From positions 2,467,981 to 2,531,980 of the forward strand of contig NZ_LT629732.1 in assembly GCF_900104745.1 (NCBI RefSeq): DNA of 64,000 nt, in the 5' to 3' direction. The DNA comes from Actinopolymorpha singaporensis. GTDB lineage: Bacteria; Actinomycetota; Actinomycetes; Propionibacteriales; Actinopolymorphaceae. The notes under the pieces are model-generated. The model was not told the origin of the DNA. It saw only the letters and a program-made list of their open reading frames with translations, and did no database searches. Positions 17,193-25,222 of this stretch are shown piece after piece. The first letter of the stretch is position 1. The number at the start of each line of letters is the position of its first letter. A program made the translations under genes and the position numbers.

Positions 17193-18799
17193 CCCCTCAC
17201 GTCCGGCCAGTGACGCTCGACCCCGGCCCGGTCGAGCACCCGAGCGAACTCCGCGAAGCGGGCCTCGTCGCCGTGGACCTGCTGGGGTTCGGTCCCGGTT
17301 TCGATGCAGTGCGCCGCCAGCCGTCCGGCGACCTCGCCGATGTTCCACTCGACCGGGTGCAGCCGGAACGAGCCGTTGCTGATGTGGGTGGTGCCGAGGT
17401 TCTTCGCCGCCGGCAGGAGGTTGCGCATCCTCCTCGGAACCATCGCTCCGAGCGGGATCTCGAACGGCACGCTCTCCAGGTCGATGTAGGTGTCCCCGCC
17501 GGTGCTCGGATGCAGGTCGAGGTGGTAGCTGCCGATTCCGACCGAATCCGTACGGGAGACCCTGCCGTAGGGTCCGAGCACGTCGAGCGACACGTCGTTC
17601 TCGGTGACGGTGGTGAGAGCTCGGATGCGCCGGGACTCCCGGATGTACGGTGCCTTCGCCAGCCCGTCGACAGAACCCGTCACGTCGCCGCGCAACCGCA
17701 ACCCCGGCCAGCCGGTCCCGCCGTCCGGCCGCGGCGCCTCGGTCTGCAGCCAGTACAGCAAGGAGAAACTGAGCTGCCTGGCCGCTGTCAGGCTGGCCTT
17801 GACGGTCTCCTCGTCGACGTCGACAACGTTGCCCAGCCAGTAGTCGTTCATCGGCCAGTTGACCAGGGTGATGTCGGAGTCGAAGCTGCCCGGCTCGTGC
17901 ATCCCGCGGGCGAGGATGCGGCGGAAGAGCCACAGGTCGAGGTCTCCGCCGTCCTTGCTCTGGTCGGCGGTGACCTCCAGCGGGTCGTCGTCCGGATTGG
18001 GCACGAAGGTGCGGGGCACCGGTTCGAGCGTCCGAGGGTGCGGTGCCAGCAGGCCGAGCAGCGGGCCCGGCCAGAAGTCGGGACGATACTCCCGCCAGAA
18101 GGAGTACGTCTCCGGCCGGTCGATGGTGTGGTCCTCACCCGCGCGGTGGTCGATCGCGAAGCAGAACGTGAAGCCCTGCTGGTTCCCGGGCGCGGCTTCG
18201 GCCGGTGCGTGCGGCTCGTCGTACTCCTCCCGCGACTCCGCGCCGGTGACGTACTCCGTCTTCGTCAACGCCAGCAGGTCACCGCACTCGGTGGCGTCGA
18301 TGACGTACGGCGCGGACACGGTGACATGGCGTCCCGTACGCCGGTCCTGCAACTCGACCGCGCGCACGTGATCACCGTCTGTCTCGGCGGACACCGGCAC
18401 GGTCTCCAGCAACATCGTGAGCCGGCCGGCGGCGCGGTGGGGCGCGAGCATCGCCTCCAGGACGGCGAGCGCAACCCGGGGTTCGTGGCACAGTTTGCTG
18501 ACCCGGCCGGCACCCGGGTTCAACCGGGGGTCCTCGGCGGCGCGGGCCCGCAGCGGGTAGTGCCGGCGGTAATAGGCGCGGATGCCCTCACGAAGCTCGC
18601 GGTACGTCGCGGTGGCGCCGAACTGCTCGATCCAGGGGTTCTCGTCCGGGGGAACCGCCTGGCTGGTCAGTTGCCCACCTATCCAGTCGGTCTCCTCGGT
18701 GAGTACGACCCGTCGCCCGGCGCGGCAGGCCGCGAGGGCGGCGGCCACACCGCCCAGCCCGCCGCCGACGACGAGCACGTCCGCGTTCAGTTCAGGCAT
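17186..18799 (-). CDS. FAD-dependent oxidoreductase (FAD_oxidored, PF12831-like)
   Basis: The 537-residue protein opens with an FAD-binding Rossmann motif (VLVVGGGLGGVAAALAACRAG) and continues with EETDWIGGQLTSQ. It has the conserved second-half segments VIDATECGDLLAL and NLLPAAKNLGTTHISNGSFRLHPVEWNIGEVAG. These are typical of secreted-looking or sugar-cluster flavoproteins related to putative thiamine-synthesis/xanthan-cluster oxidoreductases. Here no signal peptide is visible. The start at 18799 has AGAGGA upstream. It is divergent from vanH but has no obvious functional link to it. Confidence 0.85.
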   Translation of the reverse strand: MPELNADVLVVGGGLGGVAAALAACRAGRRVVLTEETDWIGGQLTSQAVPPDENPWIEQFGATATYRELREGIRAYYRRHYPLRARAAEDPRLNPGAGRVSKLCHEPRVALAVLEAMLAPHRAAGRLTMLLETVPVSAETDGDHVRAVELQDRRTGRHVTVSAPYVIDATECGDLLALTKTEYVTGAESREEYDEPHAPAEAAPGNQQGFTFCFAIDHRAGEDHTIDRPETYSFWREYRPDFWPGPLLGLLAPHPRTLEPVPRTFVPNPDDDPLEVTADQSKDGGDLDLWLFRRILARGMHEPGSFDSDITLVNWPMNDYWLGNVVDVDEETVKASLTAARQLSFSLLYWLQTEAPRPDGGTGWPGLRLRGDVTGSVDGLAKAPYIRESRRIRALTTVTENDVSLDVLGPYGRVSRTDSVGIGSYHLDLHPSTGGDTYIDLESVPFEIPLGAMVPRRMRNLLPAAKNLGTTHISNGSFRLHPVEWNIGEVAGRLAAHCIETGTEPQQVHGDEARFAEFARVLDRAGVERHWPDVRGY

Positions 18800-18808
18800 C
18801 GTGTCCTC

Positions 18809-18836
18809 TTCTGGCTGAGTTCTGGTTGTGTTCTGG
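18809..18836. repeat. Three TTCTGG direct repeats at 11-bp spacing
   Basis: TTCTGG occurs at 18809, 18820 and 18831, one helical turn apart, between the FAD oxidoreductase and vanH. OmpR-type response regulators such as VanR bind direct repeats with about this spacing. However, the repeats sit 134-161 bp from the vanH start and right beside the start of the divergent gene, so the link to vanH is weak. Confidence 0.35.
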
Positions 18837-18969
18837 TCTCGGTCGGCGGGCGGAGGTCCGGCAACCCGAGCCTAAGGCCCTTCTCTGGTAAGCCGGCGTC
18901 GGCGCATGTCGTCGGCGTATCGAAAACCGCATACGGGCCGGCAACACCACGCCACCTTGACTTGGGGGC

Positions 18970-20007
18970 ATGACCCACAGCGGACCAGTACCAAGAGCCG
19001 CCTCCCGCCTCCGATCCGTCGCGGCCCCCTCCTCGTCCGTCCCCACGAGGGGAATCACGATCTACGGGTGCGGCCAGGACGAGGCTGCGCTCTTCCGGCA
19101 GTTGGCGCCGCGCTTCGGCGTACTGCCGACCATCACCGAAGCAGGGGTGTCCGAGGTCAACATCGAGTTGGCGGTCGGGAACCGATGCATCAGCATCGGG
19201 CACAGGGCCCAGGTCACCAACCCCGCCCTGCTCGCACTCAGCGAGGCCGGCGTGGAGTACATCTCCACAAGAAGCATCGGATACAACCATCTCGACGTGG
19301 AGTACGCAGCGAGCATCGGCATCACCGTCGAGAACGTCGTCTACTCACCCGACAGTGTGGCCGACTACACGCTCATGCTGATGCTGATGGCGGTTCGTCA
19401 TGCGAAGTCCACCATCCGACGCGTGGACGCTCACGACTACCGGCTGAGTGACGTACGCGGGAAAGAGTTGCGCGACCTGACCGTCGGCGTGGTCGGAACA
19501 GGGCGCATCGGCAGGGCGGTCATGGACAGGCTGAGTGGTTTCGGCTGCCGGGTCCTGGCCCACGACAGTCAGCCTGTGGCCACCGCCGACTACGTGCCTC
19601 TCGAAGACCTCCTACACCTCAGCGACATCGTCACGCTCCACACGCCACTCACTCCGGAGACTCACCACCTTCTTGATGGTGAACGTATCGCGCGGATGAA
19701 ACCCGGTGCGTTCATCGTCAACACCGGACGTGGGTCGCTCGTGCAGACCGAGGCCCTGCTCTCGGCGCTGGAGAAGGGCGAACTCGGCGGCGCGGCGTTG
19801 GACGTCCTCGAGGGAGAGGACGGAATCTTCTACGCCGACTGCCGGGACAAATCCCTCGAAGGCCTGCCGCTGGCACGCCTGCAGCAACTGCCGAACGTGC
19901 TCGTCAGTCCGCACATCGCCTACTACACCGACCACGCCCTGAGCGACACCGTGGAGAACAGCCTCGTCAACTGCGTGAACTTCGAAAGCGGGGAGCATCA
20001 TGGATAG
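18970..20007 (+). CDS. vanH: VanH-type D-lactate dehydrogenase
   Basis: VanH reduces pyruvate to D-lactate for D-Ala-D-Lac peptidoglycan. The 345-residue protein follows enterococcal VanH closely from GITIYGCGQDEA onward (ISTRSIGYNHLD, YSPDSVADYTLMLMLMAVR, GVVGTGRIGRAV, NTGRGSLV, ALDVLEGEDGIFY, HIAYYTDHAL). NAD-binding GxGxxG and the catalytic Arg/Glu/His segments are present. About 25 extra N-terminal residues depend on the ATG at 18970, which has no good ribosome site; an internal start near residue 28 is possible. It overlaps vanA by 8 bp in a vanHAX operon. Confidence 0.95.
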   Translation: MTHSGPVPRAASRLRSVAAPSSSVPTRGITIYGCGQDEAALFRQLAPRFGVLPTITEAGVSEVNIELAVGNRCISIGHRAQVTNPALLALSEAGVEYISTRSIGYNHLDVEYAASIGITVENVVYSPDSVADYTLMLMLMAVRHAKSTIRRVDAHDYRLSDVRGKELRDLTVGVVGTGRIGRAVMDRLSGFGCRVLAHDSQPVATADYVPLEDLLHLSDIVTLHTPLTPETHHLLDGERIARMKPGAFIVNTGRGSLVQTEALLSALEKGELGGAALDVLEGEDGIFYADCRDKSLEGLPLARLQQLPNVLVSPHIAYYTDHALSDTVENSLVNCVNFESGEHHG

Positions 20008-21043
20008 GTTGAAGATCGGAATCATCTTCGGAGGAGCGTCCGAGGAGCATCCCGTCTCGGTCAAGTCCGCGCAGGAGGTCGCGAAGAACCTCGACACTCG
20101 GAAGTACGAGCCGTTCTGGATGGGGATCACGGCGGGCGGCGCCTGGAAGCTCTGTGACGGTCCCGGCGCGGGCTGGGAGGTAGGCGACGACTCGCACGCG
20201 GCGATGCTGTCACCGGACAGAAGTGTGCACGGTCTCCTCGTCCTGAAGCAGGGGCGCTACGAGGCGGTCAGGCTGGATCTCGTACTGCCCGTTCTGCACG
20301 GCAGGCTCGGCGAGGACGGTGCGATGCAGGGTCTGCTGGAACTCTCCGGCATCCCCTACGTCGGCTGCGACGTCCAGAGCTCTGCCCTGTGCATGGACAA
20401 GGCTCTCGCCTACACCGTCGCCGGAAGCGCCGGAATCGCAACGCCGAACTTCTGGACGGTCACCGCGGACGAGAAGCCGGATCCCGAACTGTTCGCCTAC
20501 CCCGTCTTCGTGAAGCCGGCGCGTTCGGGGTCCTCGTTCGGCGTCAGCAAGGTTTCTCGTGCAGAAGAACTGGCCGCTGCGGTGCAGACCGCGAGGCAGT
20601 ACGACTCGAAGGTGCTGATCGAGGAGGCCGTCGCCGGCAGCGAGGTCGGATGTGCCGTCCTGGGAGACGACCTGGAGCTGGTGACAGGCGAGCCGGATCG
20701 AATCGCCCTGTCCCACGGCTTCTTCAGAATCCATCAGGAGAGTCGGCCCGAGAGCGGTTCGGAGAACTCGACCCCGATCGTCCCCGCAGACATTCCGGTC
20801 GAGATGCGCCGAGCCGTTCAGGAGAAGGCCAGGGCCATCTATCGCGCGCTGGGATGCAGAGGTCTGGCGCGGGTGGACATGTTCCTGAAGGACGACGGAA
20901 CGGTGGTCCTCAACGAGGTCAACACGTTCCCTGGCATGACTTCCTACAGCCGCTACCCGAGGATGATGGCGGCCGCCGGTTTGCCGCTTGCCGAGGTGAT
21001 CGACCGGATCGTGTCGTTGGCGCTGCCCGGGAGGATCCGGTGA
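20000..21043 (+). CDS. vanA: VanA-type D-alanine--D-lactate ligase
   Basis: This ATP-grasp ligase (347 residues) makes the D-Ala-D-Lac depsipeptide that glycopeptides bind poorly. It tracks VanA nearly end to end: IGIIFGGASEEHPVSVKSA, ELSGIPYVGCDVQSSALCMDK, VFVKPARSGSSFGVSKV, QYDSKVLIEEAV, GFFRIHQE, CRGLARVDMF, and NEVNTFPGMTSYSRYPRMM. The omega-loop region with HQE is the lactate-type form rather than the Tyr-containing loop of housekeeping Ddl. The start lies inside the vanH end and the stop overlaps vanX (GTGA), so expression is tightly coupled. Whether the variant is nearer VanA or other D-Lac types needs an alignment. Confidence 0.95.
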   Translation: MDRLKIGIIFGGASEEHPVSVKSAQEVAKNLDTRKYEPFWMGITAGGAWKLCDGPGAGWEVGDDSHAAMLSPDRSVHGLLVLKQGRYEAVRLDLVLPVLHGRLGEDGAMQGLLELSGIPYVGCDVQSSALCMDKALAYTVAGSAGIATPNFWTVTADEKPDPELFAYPVFVKPARSGSSFGVSKVSRAEELAAAVQTARQYDSKVLIEEAVAGSEVGCAVLGDDLELVTGEPDRIALSHGFFRIHQESRPESGSENSTPIVPADIPVEMRRAVQEKARAIYRALGCRGLARVDMFLKDDGTVVLNEVNTFPGMTSYSRYPRMMAAAGLPLAEVIDRIVSLALPGRIR

Positions 21044-21741
21044 GGGACGGCTTCGTCTTCGTGGACGAGTGCGTGCCCGGAGTTCGCTGGGATGCCAAGT
21101 ACGCCACCTGGGACAATTTCACCGGCAAACCCGTGGACGGGTACCTTGCGAATCGTATTGTCGGCACGAGGACGCTGTGCGCGGCACTGCAGAAGGCCCA
21201 GGGCATGGCGGCGTCTCTTGGCTTCGGCCTGCTTCTGTGGGACGGCTATCGCCCGCAGCGCGCGGTGGACTGCTTCGTGCGCTGGTCACGACAGGCGGAG
21301 GACGGCCGGACGAAGCTGCGGCACTATCCGAACCTCGAGAGAGCCCAGATGCTCGAGAAGGGCTATGTCGCCGCCAGGTCGGGTCACAGCCGGGGCAGCA
21401 CCGTCGACCTGACGCTCTTTCACCTGGCCACCGGTGAACTCGCTCCGATGGGTGGTGACCACGACCTGATGGATCCGATCTCGCACCTCGGCGCACGAGA
21501 GATCACGCCGATCGAGGCGAAGAACCGGCGGTACCTCTGCTCGATCATGGAGGGCTCCGGGTTCACCCGGTACGACTGCGAGTGGTGGCACTACTCCCTC
21601 AGGGAGGAGCCCTACCCGGACACGTACTTCGACTTCCCCATCTCCTCACCGGTAGCCGCGGGCCTGCAGCTCGTAGAGATCTCTGCCCACCTGGACGACA
21701 AGCAGAGAAGGACCCAGGCATACCGAGAACACTCCACGTGA
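21040..21741 (+). CDS. vanX: VanX-type D-alanyl-D-alanine dipeptidase with C-terminal extension
   Basis: VanX hydrolyses D-Ala-D-Ala so that only D-Ala-D-Lac enters the cell wall. The GTG at 21040 overlaps the vanA stop. In this numbering R71, H116, D123, E181 and H184 fall exactly at the catalytic and zinc positions of enterococcal VanX (GYRPQRAV, SGHSRGSTVDLTL, EWWHYS). The enterococcal enzyme has 202 residues; this one has 233, with about 30 extra at the C-terminus after FDFPI. No vanR/vanS lie in the window, so regulation must come from elsewhere or be absent. Confidence 0.95.
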   Translation: MRDGFVFVDECVPGVRWDAKYATWDNFTGKPVDGYLANRIVGTRTLCAALQKAQGMAASLGFGLLLWDGYRPQRAVDCFVRWSRQAEDGRTKLRHYPNLERAQMLEKGYVAARSGHSRGSTVDLTLFHLATGELAPMGGDHDLMDPISHLGAREITPIEAKNRRYLCSIMEGSGFTRYDCEWWHYSLREEPYPDTYFDFPISSPVAAGLQLVEISAHLDDKQRRTQAYREHST

Positions 21742-21791
21742 TCTACTGACCGGATGCCAAGCGGGGTGGACCCGATGGGTGGTGTGCGCCG

Positions 21792-22661
21792 ATGAGTCTG
21801 GACGTCGTTCAGGCGCTCAACGAGTGGGCCGGCTTGGGGTTGGAGCTGGTGGGCCTGATCGAGGAGGGGCAGTCAGGTGCCGCCTGTGTTCGCCGGCCGG
21901 ACGGCAGGGACGCGATCGTCACGACGGCGTTCGCGTCCATCGAGCTGATGCGTCAGACGGCCGATGTGCTGGCGGAGGTTCGCACGCACGGGATCCCCGT
22001 CCCGCTTCATGAGTTCGTCTTCGACCTCGGCGACGGAAGGGTCGCAGTCGTGCAGGAGCGTCTGCCGGGCTCGACCGTGACGAAGCCCGACGCCGGCACT
22101 GTCGACGCCATCATCGCGATGAACGAGCGGTTCGCGGGCCTGCTGGCCAACAGGCCGGAGGTCGCGCCACCTCCGCTCAGCCTTGGCCGGCCCGGAGACC
22201 AGATCCCGGCGGAGCTGATCGAACGGCACAGCCCCCGAGCCCGGCGCCTGCTCCACGCAGTCCGCCGCGTGGCCGGCGACCCTGACGCCGAAGTAGTCGG
22301 CGACGACCTCGTCCATGTGGACCTGACGGTCGCCAACATGCTCTTCGACGCGACTGGTGCCATCTCCGGTGTGATCGACTGGAACTACGGCGTCGCCCGC
22401 GGCGATCGGTACTTCGGCGTCGTGAAGCTCCTGCACACGTTGAGTTTCGCCGCGGCTTCGCCCGACACCGACGTGGACTGCCGCCCCACCGCGGACGTGG
22501 TGGCCCGGGTGGAGGAGGTGCTCGCCCGCTGCCTCGACCCGGACATGCTGCGGCGGTACTGGGCACACCAGACGGTCAACATGCTGTATGTGAGCCGCCG
22601 GTGGGGAACCGAGGAGGCGTTCACGACCTACCTCGACCTCGGCGAGTCCAAGCTCGGCTGA
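21792..22661 (+). CDS. Aminoglycoside-phosphotransferase-fold kinase
   Basis: The 289-residue protein has the APH catalytic loop (DDLVHVDLTVANMLFD, i.e. HxDxxxxN) and the metal-binding VIDWNYG segment. The N-lobe is short and lacks a clear glycine loop. It begins 50 nt after vanX in the same direction and could be read through from the van operon. The fold is used for drugs, homoserine, choline and other small molecules, so resistance is only one possibility. Confidence 0.8.
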   Translation: MSLDVVQALNEWAGLGLELVGLIEEGQSGAACVRRPDGRDAIVTTAFASIELMRQTADVLAEVRTHGIPVPLHEFVFDLGDGRVAVVQERLPGSTVTKPDAGTVDAIIAMNERFAGLLANRPEVAPPPLSLGRPGDQIPAELIERHSPRARRLLHAVRRVAGDPDAEVVGDDLVHVDLTVANMLFDATGAISGVIDWNYGVARGDRYFGVVKLLHTLSFAAASPDTDVDCRPTADVVARVEEVLARCLDPDMLRRYWAHQTVNMLYVSRRWGTEEAFTTYLDLGESKLG

Positions 22662-22735
22662 CCTCGACGCCAACCGACCGGGTAGTGCGGTGGGAGCGGA
22701 CGTTTTCGAGGGGCGAGGTGGGGTAGCGGCTCGTC

Positions 22736-23188
22736 ATGACTTCGCTGCCCGAACAGCATGGGTCGGCAAAGCGTCCCGACCGACCCGTCGTTCATCGTCG
22801 TCCGGATGGGGTGAGCGATGCGACCGTCGCCGCGCTCGGAAAGCTGTCCGAGGCGTTCGAGGTCGTGGAGCATGCGCGCGGCGTGCTGTTCGAGTTCCAC
22901 CGCCTTTGCGGCACCGCCGACCTCACCCTCCAGGACGCGGTCGCCGAGCTACGTGAGGCCGGCCATCCGGAGCTCGCCGACGAGATCGACGACTGCCTGG
23001 TGGGGCGCGACGTCGTCGACGGCCGGTGGAGTTTCCAGCTCGTCGAGGCCTACGACCAGCACTACTGGAGCGTGTTCCGCGACGTCGAGCGCGCGGCCCG
23101 GCAACGGGTCGGCGATCTGCCGCGGCACCTGTTCGAGGCGGAGATGAAGCACCGCGAGCAAGGAGGAGCGCCTGACGGCGTTTCGTGA
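22736..23188 (+). CDS. Conserved hypothetical protein, helical
   Basis: The 150-residue protein is acidic and predicted helical. Its first ~30 residues are polar and likely disordered, followed by an alternating hydrophobic/charged region (VAELREAGHPELADEIDD, FQLVEAYDQHYWSVFRDVE). No membrane segment, signal or motif is visible. Codon bias is like its neighbours, supporting a real gene. I do not recognise a characterised homologue. Confidence 0.6.
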   Translation: MTSLPEQHGSAKRPDRPVVHRRPDGVSDATVAALGKLSEAFEVVEHARGVLFEFHRLCGTADLTLQDAVAELREAGHPELADEIDDCLVGRDVVDGRWSFQLVEAYDQHYWSVFRDVERAARQRVGDLPRHLFEAEMKHREQGGAPDGVS

Positions 23189-23619
23189 GGCGACCGGGTC
23201 CACTGCCCGGGGTGACCCCTGCCCGCCCGCCGAGGAAGGTTGCGTACCTCTTGTCCCGGCCGGTGTGTGGGCGCTGCCGAGCAACCAATTGAGTGGTGGC
23301 CTCACTGCCGCCCTTGCCAGAATCCACGTTCGGTGACCGGAAACATCGAACGTGGGTGGTGACACGATGTCCTGACGACCCGGCGAGCGCGGCCCGACGA
23401 TTCCGTGATCTCGGGTAAGCTCCGCGACCGCCTCAGTGAACGCCTTGCCGATGACCGACAACTCTTCGAACGTCTCCTCGGCCATCCGGTGCCCCATGAC
23501 TGGAGCTGGGCGACTTCGGCGTCCGTCTGAGCGCGCAGGGTCCCTGGCTACCGACGGGAACTCCGCCGTTCGGCGCGTCGAGACGGACCAGTTCGACATG
23601 TACCGCCTCGTCGACAACC
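23189..23619. other. Gene-poor stretch with one strong inverted repeat
   Basis: No convincing complete gene is seen. A short minus-strand piece around 23380-23495 reads like protein (MAEETFEELSVIGKAF, then EAVAELTRDHG) with good GC bias. It then loses coherence, so it may be a gene fragment or the start of a small unknown protein. The 9-bp-arm dyad at 23324-23355 lies in this stretch. Confidence 0.4.
23324..23355. repeat. Perfect inverted repeat CCACGTTCG-N14-CGAACGTGG
   Basis: Arms are 23324-23332 and 23347-23355, with a 14-nt loop. It lies 136 bp after the stop of the hypothetical gene at 22736 and has no T-run on either side, so a classical terminator is unlikely. An operator or RNA hairpin is possible. 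Confidence 0.5.
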
Positions 23620-25098
23620 TCAGGTGACGACGACTGGCCTGGGTACCGGGCCGGAGCCTTGGTTGTAGGAGACGTAGACGCCGGCGTCGCCGAAGCCCAC
23701 GATGTCCCCGCGTCCGTCACCGGTCAGGTCGGCGACCACGCGAGGGTGGCGTTCGACTCGCCAGCTGCCCTCGTTGTAGGCGAAGTTCTGTACGACGTAT
23801 TGCGGGGACAGGGGCCCGGTCGTGTCGAGGACGGCGACCCACACGCCGTCGTCGGCGAAGCCAACGATGTCGCTCGCGCCGTTGCCGGTCAGGTCGGCGA
23901 GCAGGCGCGGAGTCGTGGTGACCAGCCACTGATGGTACGTAGTACTGGTGCCGAAGAACGGAATCAACCGCTGTGCGGGCTCGAAACCACCGGCGCCGTC
24001 GTTGAGCGCCACCCAGACTCCGGCGTCGCCGAAGCCGATGATGTCGGCGCGGCCGTCGCCGGTGAGGTCGGTGACGAACCGCGGGTGGGCGTCGACGCGC
24101 CAGCTCTGGTCGACGCCGAAGTTGTCGAGTACGTACCGGGCGGGTCCGAAGTTGCCGGTGCCGTCGTTGAGGGAGGTCCAGACTCCGGCGTCGCCGAAGC
24201 CGATGATGTCGGCGCGGCCGTCGCCGGTGAGGTCGGTGACGAACCGTGGATGTTGGTCGACGCGCCAGCTCTGGTCGACCCCGAAGTTGGCGAGTGCGTA
24301 CCGGGCGGGTCCGAAGTTGCCGGCGCCGTCGTTGAGGGAGGTCCAGACTCCGGCGTCGCCGAAGCCGATGATGTCGGCGCGGCCGTCGCCGGTGAGATCG
24401 GCGGCGAACCGCGGGTGGGCGTCGACGCGCCATCCTTGGTCGACGCCGAGGTTGTCGAGTACGTAGTGGGCTGCGCCGAAGTTGCCGGCGCCGTCGTTGA
24501 GGGAGGTCCAGACTCCGGCGTCGCCGAAGCCGATGATGTCGGCGCGGCCGTCGCCGGTGAGATCGGCGGCGAACCGCGGGTGGGCGTCGACGCGCCATCC
24601 TTGGTCGACGCCGAGGTTGGCGAGTACGTAGTGGGCTGCGCCGAAGTTTCCGGCGCCGTCGTTGAGGGAGGTCCAGACTCCGGCGTCGCCGAAGCCGATG
24701 ATGTCGGCGCGGCCGTCGCCGGTGAGGTCGGTGACGAACCGTGGATGTTGGTCGACGCGCCAGCTCTGGTCGACCCCGAAGTTCGCGAGCACGTACCGGG
24801 CAGGTCCGAAGCCGTGGCCGTACGGGATCAGCCAGGGGTCACTGCCGTGCTGCACCGCTTCCGCTGTCGAGGCGAACACGTAATGCCCGTCCGGGTCGTA
24901 AACGATGTGGTCGGGCGTGGACGCGTCGGTGGGGCGCAGGATGCGGAACCATCCCTCGCGACCCGGCCCACCCGGGAGGACGCAGAACATGTTCGCGCCG
25001 GACGTTCGGGACACGACTTGCTGGTTCTCGTCGTAGATCACCACGTCTCCGCTCGGGCCGACTGCCTCGACCCACGGAAGTCCAGGCTCGAGTCCCAT
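23620..25098 (-). CDS. VCBS/FG-GAP-type repeat protein, probable seven-unit beta-propeller
   Basis: The ATG at 25098 has GGGAGG upstream and gives 492 residues; a GTG at 25170 would add 24. After a ~100-residue N-terminal region come seven ~55-residue units, each with a D-L-T-G-(D/N)-G calcium-loop-like motif (DLTGDGRADIIGFGDAG). This fits a seven-bladed integrin-type propeller. The four central units are almost identical in protein and DNA (165-bp period), implying recent duplication or gene conversion; the last three are diverged. There is no signal peptide or anchor, odd for a family that is usually extracellular. Ligand unknown; such folds often bind sugars or proteins. Confidence 0.85.
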   Translation of the reverse strand: MGLEPGLPWVEAVGPSGDVVIYDENQQVVSRTSGANMFCVLPGGPGREGWFRILRPTDASTPDHIVYDPDGHYVFASTAEAVQHGSDPWLIPYGHGFGPARYVLANFGVDQSWRVDQHPRFVTDLTGDGRADIIGFGDAGVWTSLNDGAGNFGAAHYVLANLGVDQGWRVDAHPRFAADLTGDGRADIIGFGDAGVWTSLNDGAGNFGAAHYVLDNLGVDQGWRVDAHPRFAADLTGDGRADIIGFGDAGVWTSLNDGAGNFGPARYALANFGVDQSWRVDQHPRFVTDLTGDGRADIIGFGDAGVWTSLNDGTGNFGPARYVLDNFGVDQSWRVDAHPRFVTDLTGDGRADIIGFGDAGVWVALNDGAGGFEPAQRLIPFFGTSTTYHQWLVTTTPRLLADLTGNGASDIVGFADDGVWVAVLDTTGPLSPQYVVQNFAYNEGSWRVERHPRVVADLTGDGRGDIVGFGDAGVYVSYNQGSGPVPRPVVVT

Positions 25099-25222
25099 CC
25101 GCCGCCACCTCCCGTTTCCCAGCCTTTGCGTGCTGTCTGCGCGGCTGCCGGGCCGACCAGCGAACCGCACCCGGCCTGATCAGATTGTGAACCGTCGCAA
25201 AGACGAGTGTGGCCGTTCTTCC

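Noticed and set aside
20000-21043. Housekeeping D-Ala-D-Ala ligase (ddl) for this gene
   Set aside because: Close match to VanA over its length, the HQE-type loop and the vanH/vanX neighbours point to a D-Ala-D-Lac ligase.
24100-24760. Regular 165-bp direct repeats resembling an array
   Set aside because: They are coding repeats of the propeller protein, without short spacers or palindromic repeats of a CRISPR array.
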